NCBI RefSeq assembly: GCF_025854335.1
Contig: NZ_CP107716.1
Coordinates: forward strand, 3,527,001 to 3,591,000
Source of the DNA: Pelagibacterium flavum
Lineage (GTDB): Bacteria; Pseudomonadota; Alphaproteobacteria; Rhizobiales; Devosiaceae
Reading direction: 5' to 3'
Length of the DNA stretch: 64,000 nt
Each line of letters opens with the position of its first letter. Within the stretch, counting starts at the first letter, position 1. Shown here one piece after another: positions 26,764 to 35,180 of this stretch. Below the pieces are notes generated by a model. That model saw only the letters and a list, made by a program, of their open reading frames with translations. It did not search any database and had not been told where the DNA came from. Both the position numbers and the translations under genes were made by a program.

Positions 26764-28226
26764 GATTGCGGCTCCCGGGCGAGGGCGAGGATGGCGTTCA
26801 GATCGAGATGGGTTTCGAGGTGGGTGGCGAGGTCGTCCAGGGTCTGATCGATCATGGCATCGAATTCGAGCAGCGGGTCGGTGGAAACGCCAAGGTCTGC
26901 AAGAAATTGGCGGCGGAATGCGTCGGCGGCAAAGAGGCCGTGCAGATAGGTGCCCATGATTTTCCCGTCCGCCGAGCGGGCGCCTTCGGGGGTGCCATCG
27001 ACATGGGCGAAGGGGCGGGATGTGTCGGGGCCGGTGGTTGTGCCCATGTGCATGTGGTAGCCGGTCAGCGGCAGGTCTGAGAGGGCGTCGTTGGCGGTTT
27101 CGAGGCGGAGCTGCTTGCCCCCTTCGAGACGCGTCGTGACGGCGAGATGGCCAAGTCCCTGGGTTTGCCCGGCTTTTCCTTCGATGCCGTCGGGGTCGGC
27201 CACCATGGTTCCGAGCATCTGGTAGCCGCCGCAGATGCCCAGTACGTGGCCGCCGGCGCGGATATGGGCGGCGATGTCGATATCCCAGCCCTGCTGGCGG
27301 AGGAAGTCGAGATCGGCGCGCGTGGCTTTCGAGCCGGGGAGGATGATGAGTTTTGCCTCACGGGGAATGGGCTGGCCGGGCTGGACGATGATCAGGCGAA
27401 CGCCAGGTTCGGCGCGCAGGGGATCGAGGTCGTCGAAATTGGCGATGCGGGCCAGACGCGGGACGGCGATTACGGTTTCGGCGGAATTTTGTTCAATTGT
27501 TTCCAAGGCCAGGACATCTTCGGCCGGAAGCCGTGACGCATCGGGAAAATGGGGGACAACGCCGAGGCAAGGGCGCGAGGTACGGGTTTGCACGAAGTGG
27601 CGGCCGGCATCGAACAGGGACGGGTCGCCGTGGAACTTGTTGACCAGCGTTGCCGCGATCAGATCGGCATCGGCGGGGTCGATAACGGCGAAGGTGCCGA
27701 CAAGCGAGGCGATGACGCCGCCGCGGTGAATGTCGCCGACCAGGATCACCAGAATCTTGGCTTGCTGCGCGAAACCGAAATTGGCGATATCGCCATCGCG
27801 CAGGTTTATTTCCGATGCACTGCCGGCACCCTCGACGATGACGAGATCGTTCTGGGCGGCGAGAAGGTCAAACGCATCGAGGACGGCGGGCATGAATTGG
27901 GTGCGGGATGAAAAGTACTCGCGGGCCGACATGGAGGCGACACGACGCCCCCTGATAACCACTTGAGAACCTGTATCTTTTTCCGGCTTGAGCAGGACCG
28001 GGTTCATCAAGGTGGTGGGCTGCTTGCGGGCGGCTTTGGCCTGCAGGGCCTGGGCGCGGCCGATCTCGCCGCCATCGGATGTAACGGCGGCATTGTTGGA
28101 CATGTTCTGGGGTTTGAAGGGCGCGACCGACAGACCGCGATTGGCGAAGGCGCGGCAAAGTCCGGCCACGATCAAGGACTTGCCGACATCGGACCCGGTG
28201 CCCATGACCATGATGGCGCGGGTCAT
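26760..28226 (-). CDS. cobQ: Cobyric acid synthase
   Basis: Amidates positions b, d, e and g of adenosylcobyrinic acid a,c-diamide, using glutamine and ATP. The 488-aa product has an N-terminal dethiobiotin-synthetase-like domain (P-loop MVMGTGSDVGKS) and a C-terminal class I glutamine amidotransferase domain with nucleophile Cys in VLGICGGYQML and His in MGTYLHGLF. It overlaps cobB by 4 nt upstream and cbiB by 4 nt downstream. Confidence 0.96.
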   Translation of the reverse strand: MTRAIMVMGTGSDVGKSLIVAGLCRAFANRGLSVAPFKPQNMSNNAAVTSDGGEIGRAQALQAKAARKQPTTLMNPVLLKPEKDTGSQVVIRGRRVASMSAREYFSSRTQFMPAVLDAFDLLAAQNDLVIVEGAGSASEINLRDGDIANFGFAQQAKILVILVGDIHRGGVIASLVGTFAVIDPADADLIAATLVNKFHGDPSLFDAGRHFVQTRTSRPCLGVVPHFPDASRLPAEDVLALETIEQNSAETVIAVPRLARIANFDDLDPLRAEPGVRLIIVQPGQPIPREAKLIILPGSKATRADLDFLRQQGWDIDIAAHIRAGGHVLGICGGYQMLGTMVADPDGIEGKAGQTQGLGHLAVTTRLEGGKQLRLETANDALSDLPLTGYHMHMGTTTGPDTSRPFAHVDGTPEGARSADGKIMGTYLHGLFAADAFRRQFLADLGVSTDPLLEFDAMIDQTLDDLATHLETHLDLNAILALAREPQS

Positions 28227-29575
28227 TGCGGGCCTCTTTCGATGATGTGGGCGTAGGACCCCATGACGTTATCGAGCACGCAGCCCATGGGGTCGAGGGG
28301 GGTGTCGAGGGCGTCAAACGCCGCAAATAACGGCGGCAAAGGGGATGAAGTGGAGTGTTCGGTGAGGCCAGGGTACCGGCCATTGGACAAGACCTGCCGG
28401 GAATAGTGAAATTCGTGCGCACACAGTCTTTCCGGCCATGGCAATGGCGAAGAATGGGTGAGGCGGCGATAGCCGAGGACGCGCTTGGGGCGGTCGATGG
28501 CGGTGGAAACCGGCAAAAGGTTTGCCATGGGGTAGGTCGCCCCCGATTTGTCGGTGAGGGCCCGCCCAAGGACCATATAGCCACCGCATTCGCCATAGAT
28601 CAGCGCGCCGCGGTCGCGCGCTTTGATAAGGCCGGTTTTGAAACCCGCTGCGTTGGCGAGGGTGGCGCCATGGAGTTCGGGATAACCGCCGGGAAGGAAG
28701 ACGGCGTCGGCATCTGCATCTGGCGCCTGATCAGCCAGGGGCGAAAAAAAGCTCAGCGAGGCTCCGCCAGCATGCCAGCTTTCCAGCAAGTGGGGATAGA
28801 CAAAGGCAAAGGCCGCGTCATGAGCGATGGCGATGCGCTGGCCGAGCGGCGCAAGGCTGGGGACCGGCGCGGCGGAGGCCACCGGGGCGGCGATGGCGCC
28901 GAGCAGGCGGAAATCGAGATGGGTGGTCATCACAGACCCGGCGCGGGCCAGATGGTCATCGATCCCCTCGATGTCGCCGGGAAGGACGAGGCCGAGATGG
29001 CGTTCGGGCAGCGCGAGATCGGCGCGGCGCGGGATGGCGCCAAGGCAAGGGATGCCGGTTTTTGCCAGCGCGGAGCGCAGCATGGTTTCGTGGCGGTCGG
29101 AGGCGACCTTGTTGAGGATGATCGCGGCGATGGAGACATCGTTCCGCCATGAGGCAAAGCCGTGGACGAGGGCTGCGACCGACTGGGCCTGGCGGTCACA
29201 ATCGAGGACGAGGACAACAGGCAGGTTGAGCGTTGCGGCGAGGTCGGCCGTGGAGCCTTTGCCATCGATGGCGGAATCGAACAGGCCCATGACCCCTTCG
29301 ATCAGCAGCGTATCATGGCGCTCGGCATGCCGGGCGGCGCGGGCCACAAGGGTGGCGGCGTCCATGGCCCAGGGGTCGAGATTGATTGCGGGGGAGCCGG
29401 CAGCTCTGGAGAGAAAGGCGGGATCGATATAGTCGGGGCCGGTCTTGGCCGGGGCGACGCGATAGCCCGAATTTGTGAGCGCCCGGGCGATGCCGAGCGT
29501 TATGGCGGTCTTGCCCGAACCCGAGCGCGGGGCGGCGATGATGAAGCCGCGAGGGACGGGATCAGCCAATGGCAT
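28223..29575 (-). CDS. cobB: Cobyrinic acid a,c-diamide synthase
   Basis: Amidates the a and c side chains (hydrogenobyrinic acid in the aerobic pathway). The 450-aa product has P-loop IIAAPRSGSGKTAIT, substrate motif KTGPDYIDPAF and a C-terminal amidotransferase domain with Cys in IYGECGGYMVLG. The N-terminus MPLADPVPRGF at 29575 begins just before the P-loop domain and overlaps the cobA end by 14 nt; longer starts would run into cobA with non-family sequence. Confidence 0.95.
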   Translation of the reverse strand: MPLADPVPRGFIIAAPRSGSGKTAITLGIARALTNSGYRVAPAKTGPDYIDPAFLSRAAGSPAINLDPWAMDAATLVARAARHAERHDTLLIEGVMGLFDSAIDGKGSTADLAATLNLPVVLVLDCDRQAQSVAALVHGFASWRNDVSIAAIILNKVASDRHETMLRSALAKTGIPCLGAIPRRADLALPERHLGLVLPGDIEGIDDHLARAGSVMTTHLDFRLLGAIAAPVASAAPVPSLAPLGQRIAIAHDAAFAFVYPHLLESWHAGGASLSFFSPLADQAPDADADAVFLPGGYPELHGATLANAAGFKTGLIKARDRGALIYGECGGYMVLGRALTDKSGATYPMANLLPVSTAIDRPKRVLGYRRLTHSSPLPWPERLCAHEFHYSRQVLSNGRYPGLTEHSTSSPLPPLFAAFDALDTPLDPMGCVLDNVMGSYAHIIERGPQ

Positions 29576-30419
29576 TCTCCCGCTGGGCGGCGGCGTACCA
29601 GTCGAAAGTCTCGCGGTAGCGGGAGACGGGGCCGAGGACGATGATGGCCGGGGTGGGTACGTTGGCATCGGCCAGTTCCCCTGCCCGGCCCAGGGTAGAT
29701 TCAAGAACGGTTTGATCGGGCAAGGCGGCATTGGAGACGATGGCGAGTCGATCGGCGGGATCACGACCGGCGGCGATCAGTTTTTTTGCGATCGAGGGGA
29801 GATGCTTGACGGCCATATACATCACAATGACCGGGGAGGCTGTGGCGATGGAGCCCCAATCCACGCCCTGCGGGATGCCGCCCTTTTCGTCGTGACCGGT
29901 GAGGAATACGACGGTGTGGTTGGTGTCGCGATGGGTGACGGGGATTCCCGCATAGGCCAGCCCGCCGATCCCCGCCGTAATGCCGGGCACGATGCGGAAA
30001 GCGATGTTTTCGCGGGCAAGGGTCTGGACCTCCTCGCCGCCGCGCCCGAACATCATGGGGTCGCCCCCCTTCAACCGCAGCACGCGCTTGCCGGCGCGGG
30101 CGTGTTCGACGAGTTTCAAGGTTATGTCAGCCTGTTTGGCCGAAGGCTTTCCGCCGCGCTTGCCCGCATAGATCTTTTCGGCTTTTGGATTGGCCATGTC
30201 GAGCAGGCCGGGGCCAACGAGGGCGTCATAGACGATGACATCGGCCTGCCCCAGAGCGTGATAGCCCAAAAGCGTGATAAGGCCGGGCGCGCCGGGGCCG
30301 GCGCCAACCAGCCAGACCGAGCCCGGCGCGAACACCGGAAACTGCGCGGCATCGAGACGAGCGAAATGGCCCTTGTTCATCGATTTGCGCTTGAGCCAGC
30401 CGAGCACGCGAATCCCCAT
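29562..30419 (-). CDS. cobA: Uroporphyrinogen-III C-methyltransferase
   Basis: Methylates uroporphyrinogen III at C2 and C7 to precorrin-2, the branch step to cobalamin and siroheme. The 285-aa product is a stand-alone SUMT with LVGAGPGAPGLITLLGYHAL, VIVYDALVGPGLLD, RLKGGDPMMFGRGGEE and GIPVTHRD. The first loop reads GAGPGAPG where many SUMTs have GAGPGDP. ATG 30419 follows AAAGGAA. It heads the cobA-cobB-cobQ-cbiB operon and is divergent from cobK with only 33 bp between the start codons. Confidence 0.95.
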   Translation of the reverse strand: MGIRVLGWLKRKSMNKGHFARLDAAQFPVFAPGSVWLVGAGPGAPGLITLLGYHALGQADVIVYDALVGPGLLDMANPKAEKIYAGKRGGKPSAKQADITLKLVEHARAGKRVLRLKGGDPMMFGRGGEEVQTLARENIAFRIVPGITAGIGGLAYAGIPVTHRDTNHTVVFLTGHDEKGGIPQGVDWGSIATASPVIVMYMAVKHLPSIAKKLIAAGRDPADRLAIVSNAALPDQTVLESTLGRAGELADANVPTPAIIVLGPVSRYRETFDWYAAAQRENAIG

Positions 30420-30452
30420 TTCCTTTTTGAAGGTGTTGTATAAGTCTATGCC

Positions 30453-31217
30453 ATGAATTCGGGCAATCGCGACACCACTGGCAAGCGCATATTGATCCTT
30501 GGGGGAACGACCGAGGCGCGCGAACTTGCGGGCATGCTGGTTAAAACCGGTTACGACGTCATCACCTCACTGGCGGGGCGGACCGATAATCCACGTTTTC
30601 CGGCGGGTATCGTGCGGATCGGCGGGTTTGGCGGCAAGGAGGGGCTGGCCGCCTATATCAAATCCAATGACATCCACATGCTGATTGACGCGACCCATCC
30701 CTTTGCGGCGCAAATATCGATCAATGGCGTTGCCGCCGCTTCGGACGCCGGTGTACCCCTGATCCGGCTCGAACGCCCCGCGTGGGAAGCGCCCAAGGGT
30801 GCAGTCTGGGTCGAGGTGGGGACCGCCCAGGACGCAGTGGACGCCCTGCCGCGCGGCGCGCGGGTGCTGCTGACGGTGGGCCGGCAGGAATTGGGACCGT
30901 TCCTGGCCCGCACCAGCTGCCATTACACAGCGCGCATGATCGAGGTGCCGGCCGGGCTGCCCGATGACTGGGACGTGATTGCGGCGCGCGGGCCGTTTAC
31001 GCTTGCGAGCGAAATCGCCTTGATGGAAGACCGCGGCATCACCCATCTGGTGACCAAGAATTCGGGCGGCGCGCAGGTGGCAGCCAAACTGGCTGCGGCG
31101 GCAGAGCTTTCAATCCCCATCATCGTGATCCGGCGCCCCCTTCTGCCCAAGGCAGAAACCGTGGATTCGGTGGTTTGGGCGCACGAAAGCGTCAAGCGGA
31201 TTTTCCGAACCGGTTGA
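30453..31217 (+). CDS. cobK: Precorrin-6A reductase
   Basis: NADPH-dependent reduction of precorrin-6A to 6B in the aerobic pathway. The 254-aa product has RILILGGTTEARELAG, VRIGGFGG, LIDATHPFAAQIS and VLLTVGRQELGPF, all family hallmarks, and the C-terminal KNSGGAQVAAKLAAA. ATG 30453 is divergent from cobA. The 3' end overlaps the convergent cbiG-like gene by 26 bp. Confidence 0.95.
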   Translation: MNSGNRDTTGKRILILGGTTEARELAGMLVKTGYDVITSLAGRTDNPRFPAGIVRIGGFGGKEGLAAYIKSNDIHMLIDATHPFAAQISINGVAAASDAGVPLIRLERPAWEAPKGAVWVEVGTAQDAVDALPRGARVLLTVGRQELGPFLARTSCHYTARMIEVPAGLPDDWDVIAARGPFTLASEIALMEDRGITHLVTKNSGGAQVAAKLAAAAELSIPIIVIRRPLLPKAETVDSVVWAHESVKRIFRTG

Positions 31218-32187
31218 CGTCGACAGGCGTATCGGCCCGTCCCAGGGCACAGGTCACATTGCCCGCGATCCGCTTGGGCATGATGAGCGTTCCGGCCTTT
31301 ATGGCCACCGCCTCGCAAACGCCCGAAAGTCCGATGGCCGCCTGGACACTGGCCGAAGGGGTTGCCAGCCGCTTTTTCTCGCGGTCGATTTCCCGGCGGG
31401 TGAACGTGCGCAGGGGCACGCCGAAATGGGTGGCGGCCTCGAGAAGCGCGGGTGTTCTGCCATGGGTGTGGATGGTGGCCAGCGCGGCAAGGGCCTTTGG
31501 GGCGATGCCGGCGGCTTCCAAAGTGGTCTCGACCAGCGTTATCACCTCGCAGGCCGCCGCCTTGCTGGTACAGCCCAGCCCCGCAACGATGGTTTTGGGG
31601 TGGACGAGCAGGCCGGGGCCTGGCGCGGGGCTCTCGGTGAGGCGGAGCAGTTGGCTGCCATCGCGCGAGACCGGATAGCCGGCCAGTTCGAGCCAGCCCG
31701 AAAGGCCTTCGACACGCAGCTTTTCCCCCTTGAGGAGCGCCGCCATCAGCGGGCGCACCGCCTCGGGATTGGCCACCACATAGCCGGGGGGCGGATCGTC
31801 GAGGGAGAAATCGTAGAGCGAATCGGAAGTGGCTGTGACAGCGGCAAAGCCGCGAAAGCCGTCCGCTATCCAGCGGGCCAAAGCATTGGCGCCGCGATGG
31901 CTGCCCAGCAGGGGCACGGCAACCTTGCCATCGGCGGAAACCGCAACCACGGGCGGTTCGGACATCTTGTCACCCAGCGTGCCGGCGAGGAGCCGGATCA
32001 ACGCGCCGGTGGCGCACACCCCGACGATGGGAGCGCCCTGACGATAGGCATCGGCAGCCAGAGGCGCGGCGTCTATCCGGCCCGGACCGCACAAATGCAC
32101 CGGCGCACCCAGAAGCTGGGCGACGTGACGGGCGATCTCATCGCCGCGAGGCGAGGTGGAAAATACGAGCGGGGTCTTCAACGCCAA
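31192..32187 (-). CDS. CbiG/CobE-type cobalamin biosynthesis protein
   Basis: Protein of 331 aa. The N-terminal half (FSTSPRGDEIARHV, GVCATGALIRLLAG, LLGSHRGANALARW) matches the CbiG N-terminal and middle regions. The C-terminal 130 residues (TIVAGLGCTSKAAACEVITLV, LATIHTHGRTPALLEAA, AAIGLSGVCEAVAI) match CobE/CbiG_C. CbiG opens the delta-lactone in the anaerobic route; in alphaproteobacteria CbiG-like proteins occur alone or fused to CobJ and their role is less clear. The start is unsure: TTG 32187 has no good ribosome-binding site, and another TTG follows at 32181. Confidence 0.88.
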   Translation of the reverse strand: MALKTPLVFSTSPRGDEIARHVAQLLGAPVHLCGPGRIDAAPLAADAYRQGAPIVGVCATGALIRLLAGTLGDKMSEPPVVAVSADGKVAVPLLGSHRGANALARWIADGFRGFAAVTATSDSLYDFSLDDPPPGYVVANPEAVRPLMAALLKGEKLRVEGLSGWLELAGYPVSRDGSQLLRLTESPAPGPGLLVHPKTIVAGLGCTSKAAACEVITLVETTLEAAGIAPKALAALATIHTHGRTPALLEAATHFGVPLRTFTRREIDREKKRLATPSASVQAAIGLSGVCEAVAIKAGTLIMPKRIAGNVTCALGRADTPVDVNRFGKSA

Positions 32188-32301
32188 AATTTAAGTTGAG
32201 TGAGGCAGTTCGGTTTTTCGCCTAGCACGGTTGGGGGAAGTGGGCAATGTGTTGGGGCGGGGACGCCGCGCATATGGCGGATCGACGAGAGGTTGGGGGT
32301 A

Positions 32302-32332
32302 CTGGATCCCGGGTCTTCGCCCGGAATGACGG
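32302..32332. repeat. Dispersed intergenic palindrome, short copy
   Basis: CTGGATCCCGGG, a short loop, then CCCGGAATGACGG lies in the 180-bp gap between the cbiG-like and lacI-type genes. The sequence is close to the reverse complement of the left arm of the longer element at 48871-48974 (ATCCCGG and GATGACG cores). Such palindromes are scattered between genes in alphaproteobacterial genomes. Nothing else was recognised in this gap. Confidence 0.6.
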
Positions 32333-32372
32333 CGGTGGGGAGGAGGGGCTGGGGGCAGCCTCGGCCCGGCGG

Positions 32373-33392
32373 TCAGGTGATGCGAGCGACCGACTCGCGG
32401 GGGACCAGATGGACGGGCAACTCAATGATGGGGAGCTCGGCCTTTGTACGCCCTTCGATAATGTCGAGGACCAGATTCATGGCGTGGCGCCCCATTTCCT
32501 CTTTGGGCTGATGCACGGTCGAGAGGCCGGGCACATAGGTATCGGCGAGCACGATATCGTCGAACCCCATGACCGAGAGATCGTCCGGCACCGAAATGCC
32601 ATAGCGGTGAAGCTGGGAGATAAAGCCCATGGCCGCCTCGTCATTGGCGCAGAAAATGGCGGTGGGGCGGTCCTTGAGCGAGAGGAAACTCTGGGCGGCG
32701 GCGCGCCCGCCAATGGCCGAAAAACCGCCTTCGAAAAACCAGGTATCGTTGACAGCGATCCCCGCTTCGCCCATGGCGCGGCGCAAGCCGTTGGCGCGGG
32801 CCCGGCGTACCGGGGTGCGGTGGGGGCCATAGGCGTGGCCGATGCGGGTATGTCCCATTTCGATCAGATGCCGGCCGGCGACATAGCCGGCGCGTTCGTT
32901 GTCGATCAGGATATGGGGCACGCGCATATAGCCGCGCTCCTCGCTCATGGCGACGATGGGCGGGGGGCCGGCATAGAGCTGCTGCAACAGTTCAAGGTCG
33001 TGGTCGGCGATTTCGTGGCCCGAGAGAATGATAACGCCATCCACCCTGGCATTGCGCAAATTGGACAGGATCAGATCCTGGGTGCCGCCGGGGCTGGGAT
33101 TGGCAATGATCGTGGAATAGGAAGAGGCTTCAGCGCGGCGCTGGATGCCGCGGAAGATTTCCGAATAATAGATGTTGCCGATATCGGCGGCGACCACGAG
33201 GACGGTGTTGGCGCGCTGCTTTTTGAAATTGCGCGCGGTTTCCGATTGCACATAATGGAGGGCGTCAACGGCTTCCTGCACCTTGCGGCGGGTCTTTTCG
33301 GTGACGGTTTCAGGCGCGTTGATGGCCCGCGAGACTGTGGCCGTCGACACGCCGGCCTGGCGCGCCACGTCTCCGATGGATGGTCTTTTCAC
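32373..33392 (-). CDS. LacI-family transcriptional regulator
   Basis: Regulator of 339 aa: N-terminal helix-turn-helix SIGDVARQAGVSTATVSRAIN with hinge, followed by a periplasmic-binding-protein-like effector domain (VLVVAADIGNIYYSEIFRGI, GHEIADHDLELLQQL, AIFCANDEAAMGF). GTG 33392 places the first residues (VKRPSIGDVAR) exactly as in the family and has AGGGGC just upstream. No sugar genes are adjacent; it sits between cobalamin genes and a small exported protein. Its targets are unknown. Confidence 0.92.
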   Translation of the reverse strand: MKRPSIGDVARQAGVSTATVSRAINAPETVTEKTRRKVQEAVDALHYVQSETARNFKKQRANTVLVVAADIGNIYYSEIFRGIQRRAEASSYSTIIANPSPGGTQDLILSNLRNARVDGVIILSGHEIADHDLELLQQLYAGPPPIVAMSEERGYMRVPHILIDNERAGYVAGRHLIEMGHTRIGHAYGPHRTPVRRARANGLRRAMGEAGIAVNDTWFFEGGFSAIGGRAAAQSFLSLKDRPTAIFCANDEAAMGFISQLHRYGISVPDDLSVMGFDDIVLADTYVPGLSTVHQPKEEMGRHAMNLVLDIIEGRTKAELPIIELPVHLVPRESVARIT

Positions 33393-33523
33393 TTGCCCCT
33401 GCCCCAAACAGCTGCTTTTGAGGCCCCTGTTTACGCCAATTGTGGCCGGAGCGGAACCACGGGCGAAGTCAATGGAATCAAGGCGGCTTGCGAAAGCCAT
33501 ATTCGCCGGGCAATCATCGCTCC

Positions 33524-34015
33524 ATGTTGCGCCGATTTGTGTTTGCCATAGCCATTTTCTCCAGCGTTTCCGGCAGTTTTCCGGCGGCGGACTGGACGCG
33601 TTACGTTAACCCGCGATTCGGCGCGGCCGTCGATATTCCGGCCGATTTTGCCGCCGAGGGCCCGGCCCAGGTGGCTGGAGAAGGCAAAAGGTTTCGCGCT
33701 TCGAACGGGCGGGCGGTGATTACCGCCTGGGGCGGGCCGGTGTTAGAGGCCGATTTTCTGGCCGAGATGCGGGGGCGGATCGGGGCTGAAGAGGCTGAAG
33801 GCTGGACGATCACCTACCGCTCGGAAACTCCGGACTGGGCGGCGTGGGGCGGAACGCGCGGCGGGCACGTCTTTTACGCCAAGACCATTCTTGTCTGTAA
33901 CGGGCAGCAAACCGCCAATGTGCGGCTCGACTATCCGGCGATGGACGTGCCGGCGTTCGACGCCGTGGTCAACCGGCTGGGGCAGAGCCTGGCGCAGGAC
34001 GGGGCGTGTTTTTAA
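33524..34015 (+). CDS. Small exported protein of unknown function
   Basis: Protein of 163 aa with a signal peptide of about 21 residues (MLRRFVFAIAIFSSVSGSFP, then AADW). The mature part begins DWTRYVNPRFGAAVDIPADF, a pattern common in periplasmic beta-rich proteins of unknown role. Cysteines at VCNGQQ and near the C-terminus (GACF) may form a disulfide. ATG 33524 is 131 bp from the divergent lacI-type gene, and the 3' end overlaps the convergent caspase-like gene by 4 bp. I do not recognise the family. Confidence 0.7.
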   Translation: MLRRFVFAIAIFSSVSGSFPAADWTRYVNPRFGAAVDIPADFAAEGPAQVAGEGKRFRASNGRAVITAWGGPVLEADFLAEMRGRIGAEEAEGWTITYRSETPDWAAWGGTRGGHVFYAKTILVCNGQQTANVRLDYPAMDVPAFDAVVNRLGQSLAQDGACF

Positions 34016-34542
34016 GGAGCAGGCCAGAGCCGGAAGCGATCGTCGGGAGCCACCAGAGCATTGGCCGCTGCAATGCCATCGGGCCATGACATGGCTCGGC
34101 CGAAGACCGAATGGATGAGGCCGCTTAAAATCGGGGCTATCGCGGCGCCGTCCGGGTAGTCCTTCGGGGCGATATAGTGGGCAGCGCCGGCGGCGAGAAG
34201 GGCGGCGGCGAAAGCGTCGGTCCCGGTGCCGCAAGCCGTCGATATCACCGTTGAGGCGTCTACCCGTATTCCAGTGAGATCAGTAGCGCGGAGGCGGTTA
34301 CCGGCAAGATCGAGCGTGTCGATCCCGCGCGCCATTTCAGGCATTATGAACCCTTCGTCGTCACCATGGCCGGTGATGATAGCAAGGTCGCTCGGGCCAC
34401 CATTGAAATTGAACGCGGTCAGAACCGCGCTCGGCCCTCCGATGCGGCGAAGCTGAACGTCAATGCCTTGGACTTCAAGCAGCGCACGAATGAGCAGCGG
34501 CTCGTCGCCCGGCTCCAGCGCGATGATGACGGCACGGCTCAA
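34012..34542 (-). CDS. Caspase/CHAT-fold-like protein, translationally coupled to cobO
   Basis: Protein of 176 aa, no signal peptide or membrane segment. Two motifs spaced as in clan CD cysteine peptidases are visible: H59 in LAIITGHGDDEGF and C104 in TVISTACGTGTDAFAAALLAAGA, each after a hydrophobic strand. The C-terminal half would fit the rest of a small caspase-like domain. TTG 34542 overlaps the cobO stop by 4 nt, so it is the last gene of the riboswitch-controlled cobW-cobN-cobO operon. Function unknown; the peptidase reading rests on motif geometry only, and a non-proteolytic role is possible. Confidence 0.65.
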   Translation of the reverse strand: MSRAVIIALEPGDEPLLIRALLEVQGIDVQLRRIGGPSAVLTAFNFNGGPSDLAIITGHGDDEGFIMPEMARGIDTLDLAGNRLRATDLTGIRVDASTVISTACGTGTDAFAAALLAAGAAHYIAPKDYPDGAAIAPILSGLIHSVFGRAMSWPDGIAAANALVAPDDRFRLWPAP

Positions 34543-35180
34543 AACTCAATCCCCGCCTGGGCCTTGATGCCCTGTTCGCGGAAGGGGTGTTTGATCTGGG
34601 TCATTTCGGTGACCAGATCGGCGATCTCGATCAATTCGTCCTTGGCGTTGCGGCCGGTGACGATGATGTGCTTGTCGGCCGGGCGGGTCTTTAGGGTTTC
34701 GAGGACTTCATCGAGCGGTAGATAGTCGTAGCGCAGGCAGATGTTGAGTTCGTCGAGCAAGACCATCTGGTAGTCGGGATCGGCGATCAGTTCCCTGGCC
34801 CGGTCCCAGGCCTGGCGGGCGGCGGCCAGATCGCGCTGGCGGTCCTGGGTTTCCCAGGTGAAGCCATCGCCCATGGCGTTGATCGAGACCTGATCGGGGA
34901 AGTGCTCCAGAATATCGCGCTCGCCGGTGTGCCATTTGCCTTTCACGAACTGGACGATGCCGATTTTGAAGCCGTGGGCAATGCCGCGGAACACCATGCC
35001 GAAAGCGGCTGTGGATTTGCCCTTGCCCTTGCCGGTGTGAACGATGAGCAGGCCCTTTTCGTTCGAATTGGCCTCGACCAGCTTGTCGCGGGCGGCCTTT
35101 TTCTTTTTCATCTTTTCAGCGTGATAGGCGTCGCGTTCGGCCTCGGTCATCCGGTCGGTCTTTTTGGTGCGTTCGGTCAT
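34539..35180 (-). CDS. cobO: Cob(I)yrinic acid a,c-diamide adenosyltransferase
   Basis: Transfers the 5'-deoxyadenosyl group from ATP to the cobalt of corrinoids (CobO/BtuR/CobA family). The 213-aa product has a highly charged Lys-rich N-terminus and the unusual P-loop GLLIVHTGKGKGKSTAAFG, then VLLDELNICLRYDYL and KHIIVTGRNAKDELI. The start codon is 4 nt inside the end of cobN. Confidence 0.96.
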   Translation of the reverse strand: MTERTKKTDRMTEAERDAYHAEKMKKKKAARDKLVEANSNEKGLLIVHTGKGKGKSTAAFGMVFRGIAHGFKIGIVQFVKGKWHTGERDILEHFPDQVSINAMGDGFTWETQDRQRDLAAARQAWDRARELIADPDYQMVLLDELNICLRYDYLPLDEVLETLKTRPADKHIIVTGRNAKDELIEIADLVTEMTQIKHPFREQGIKAQAGIEF

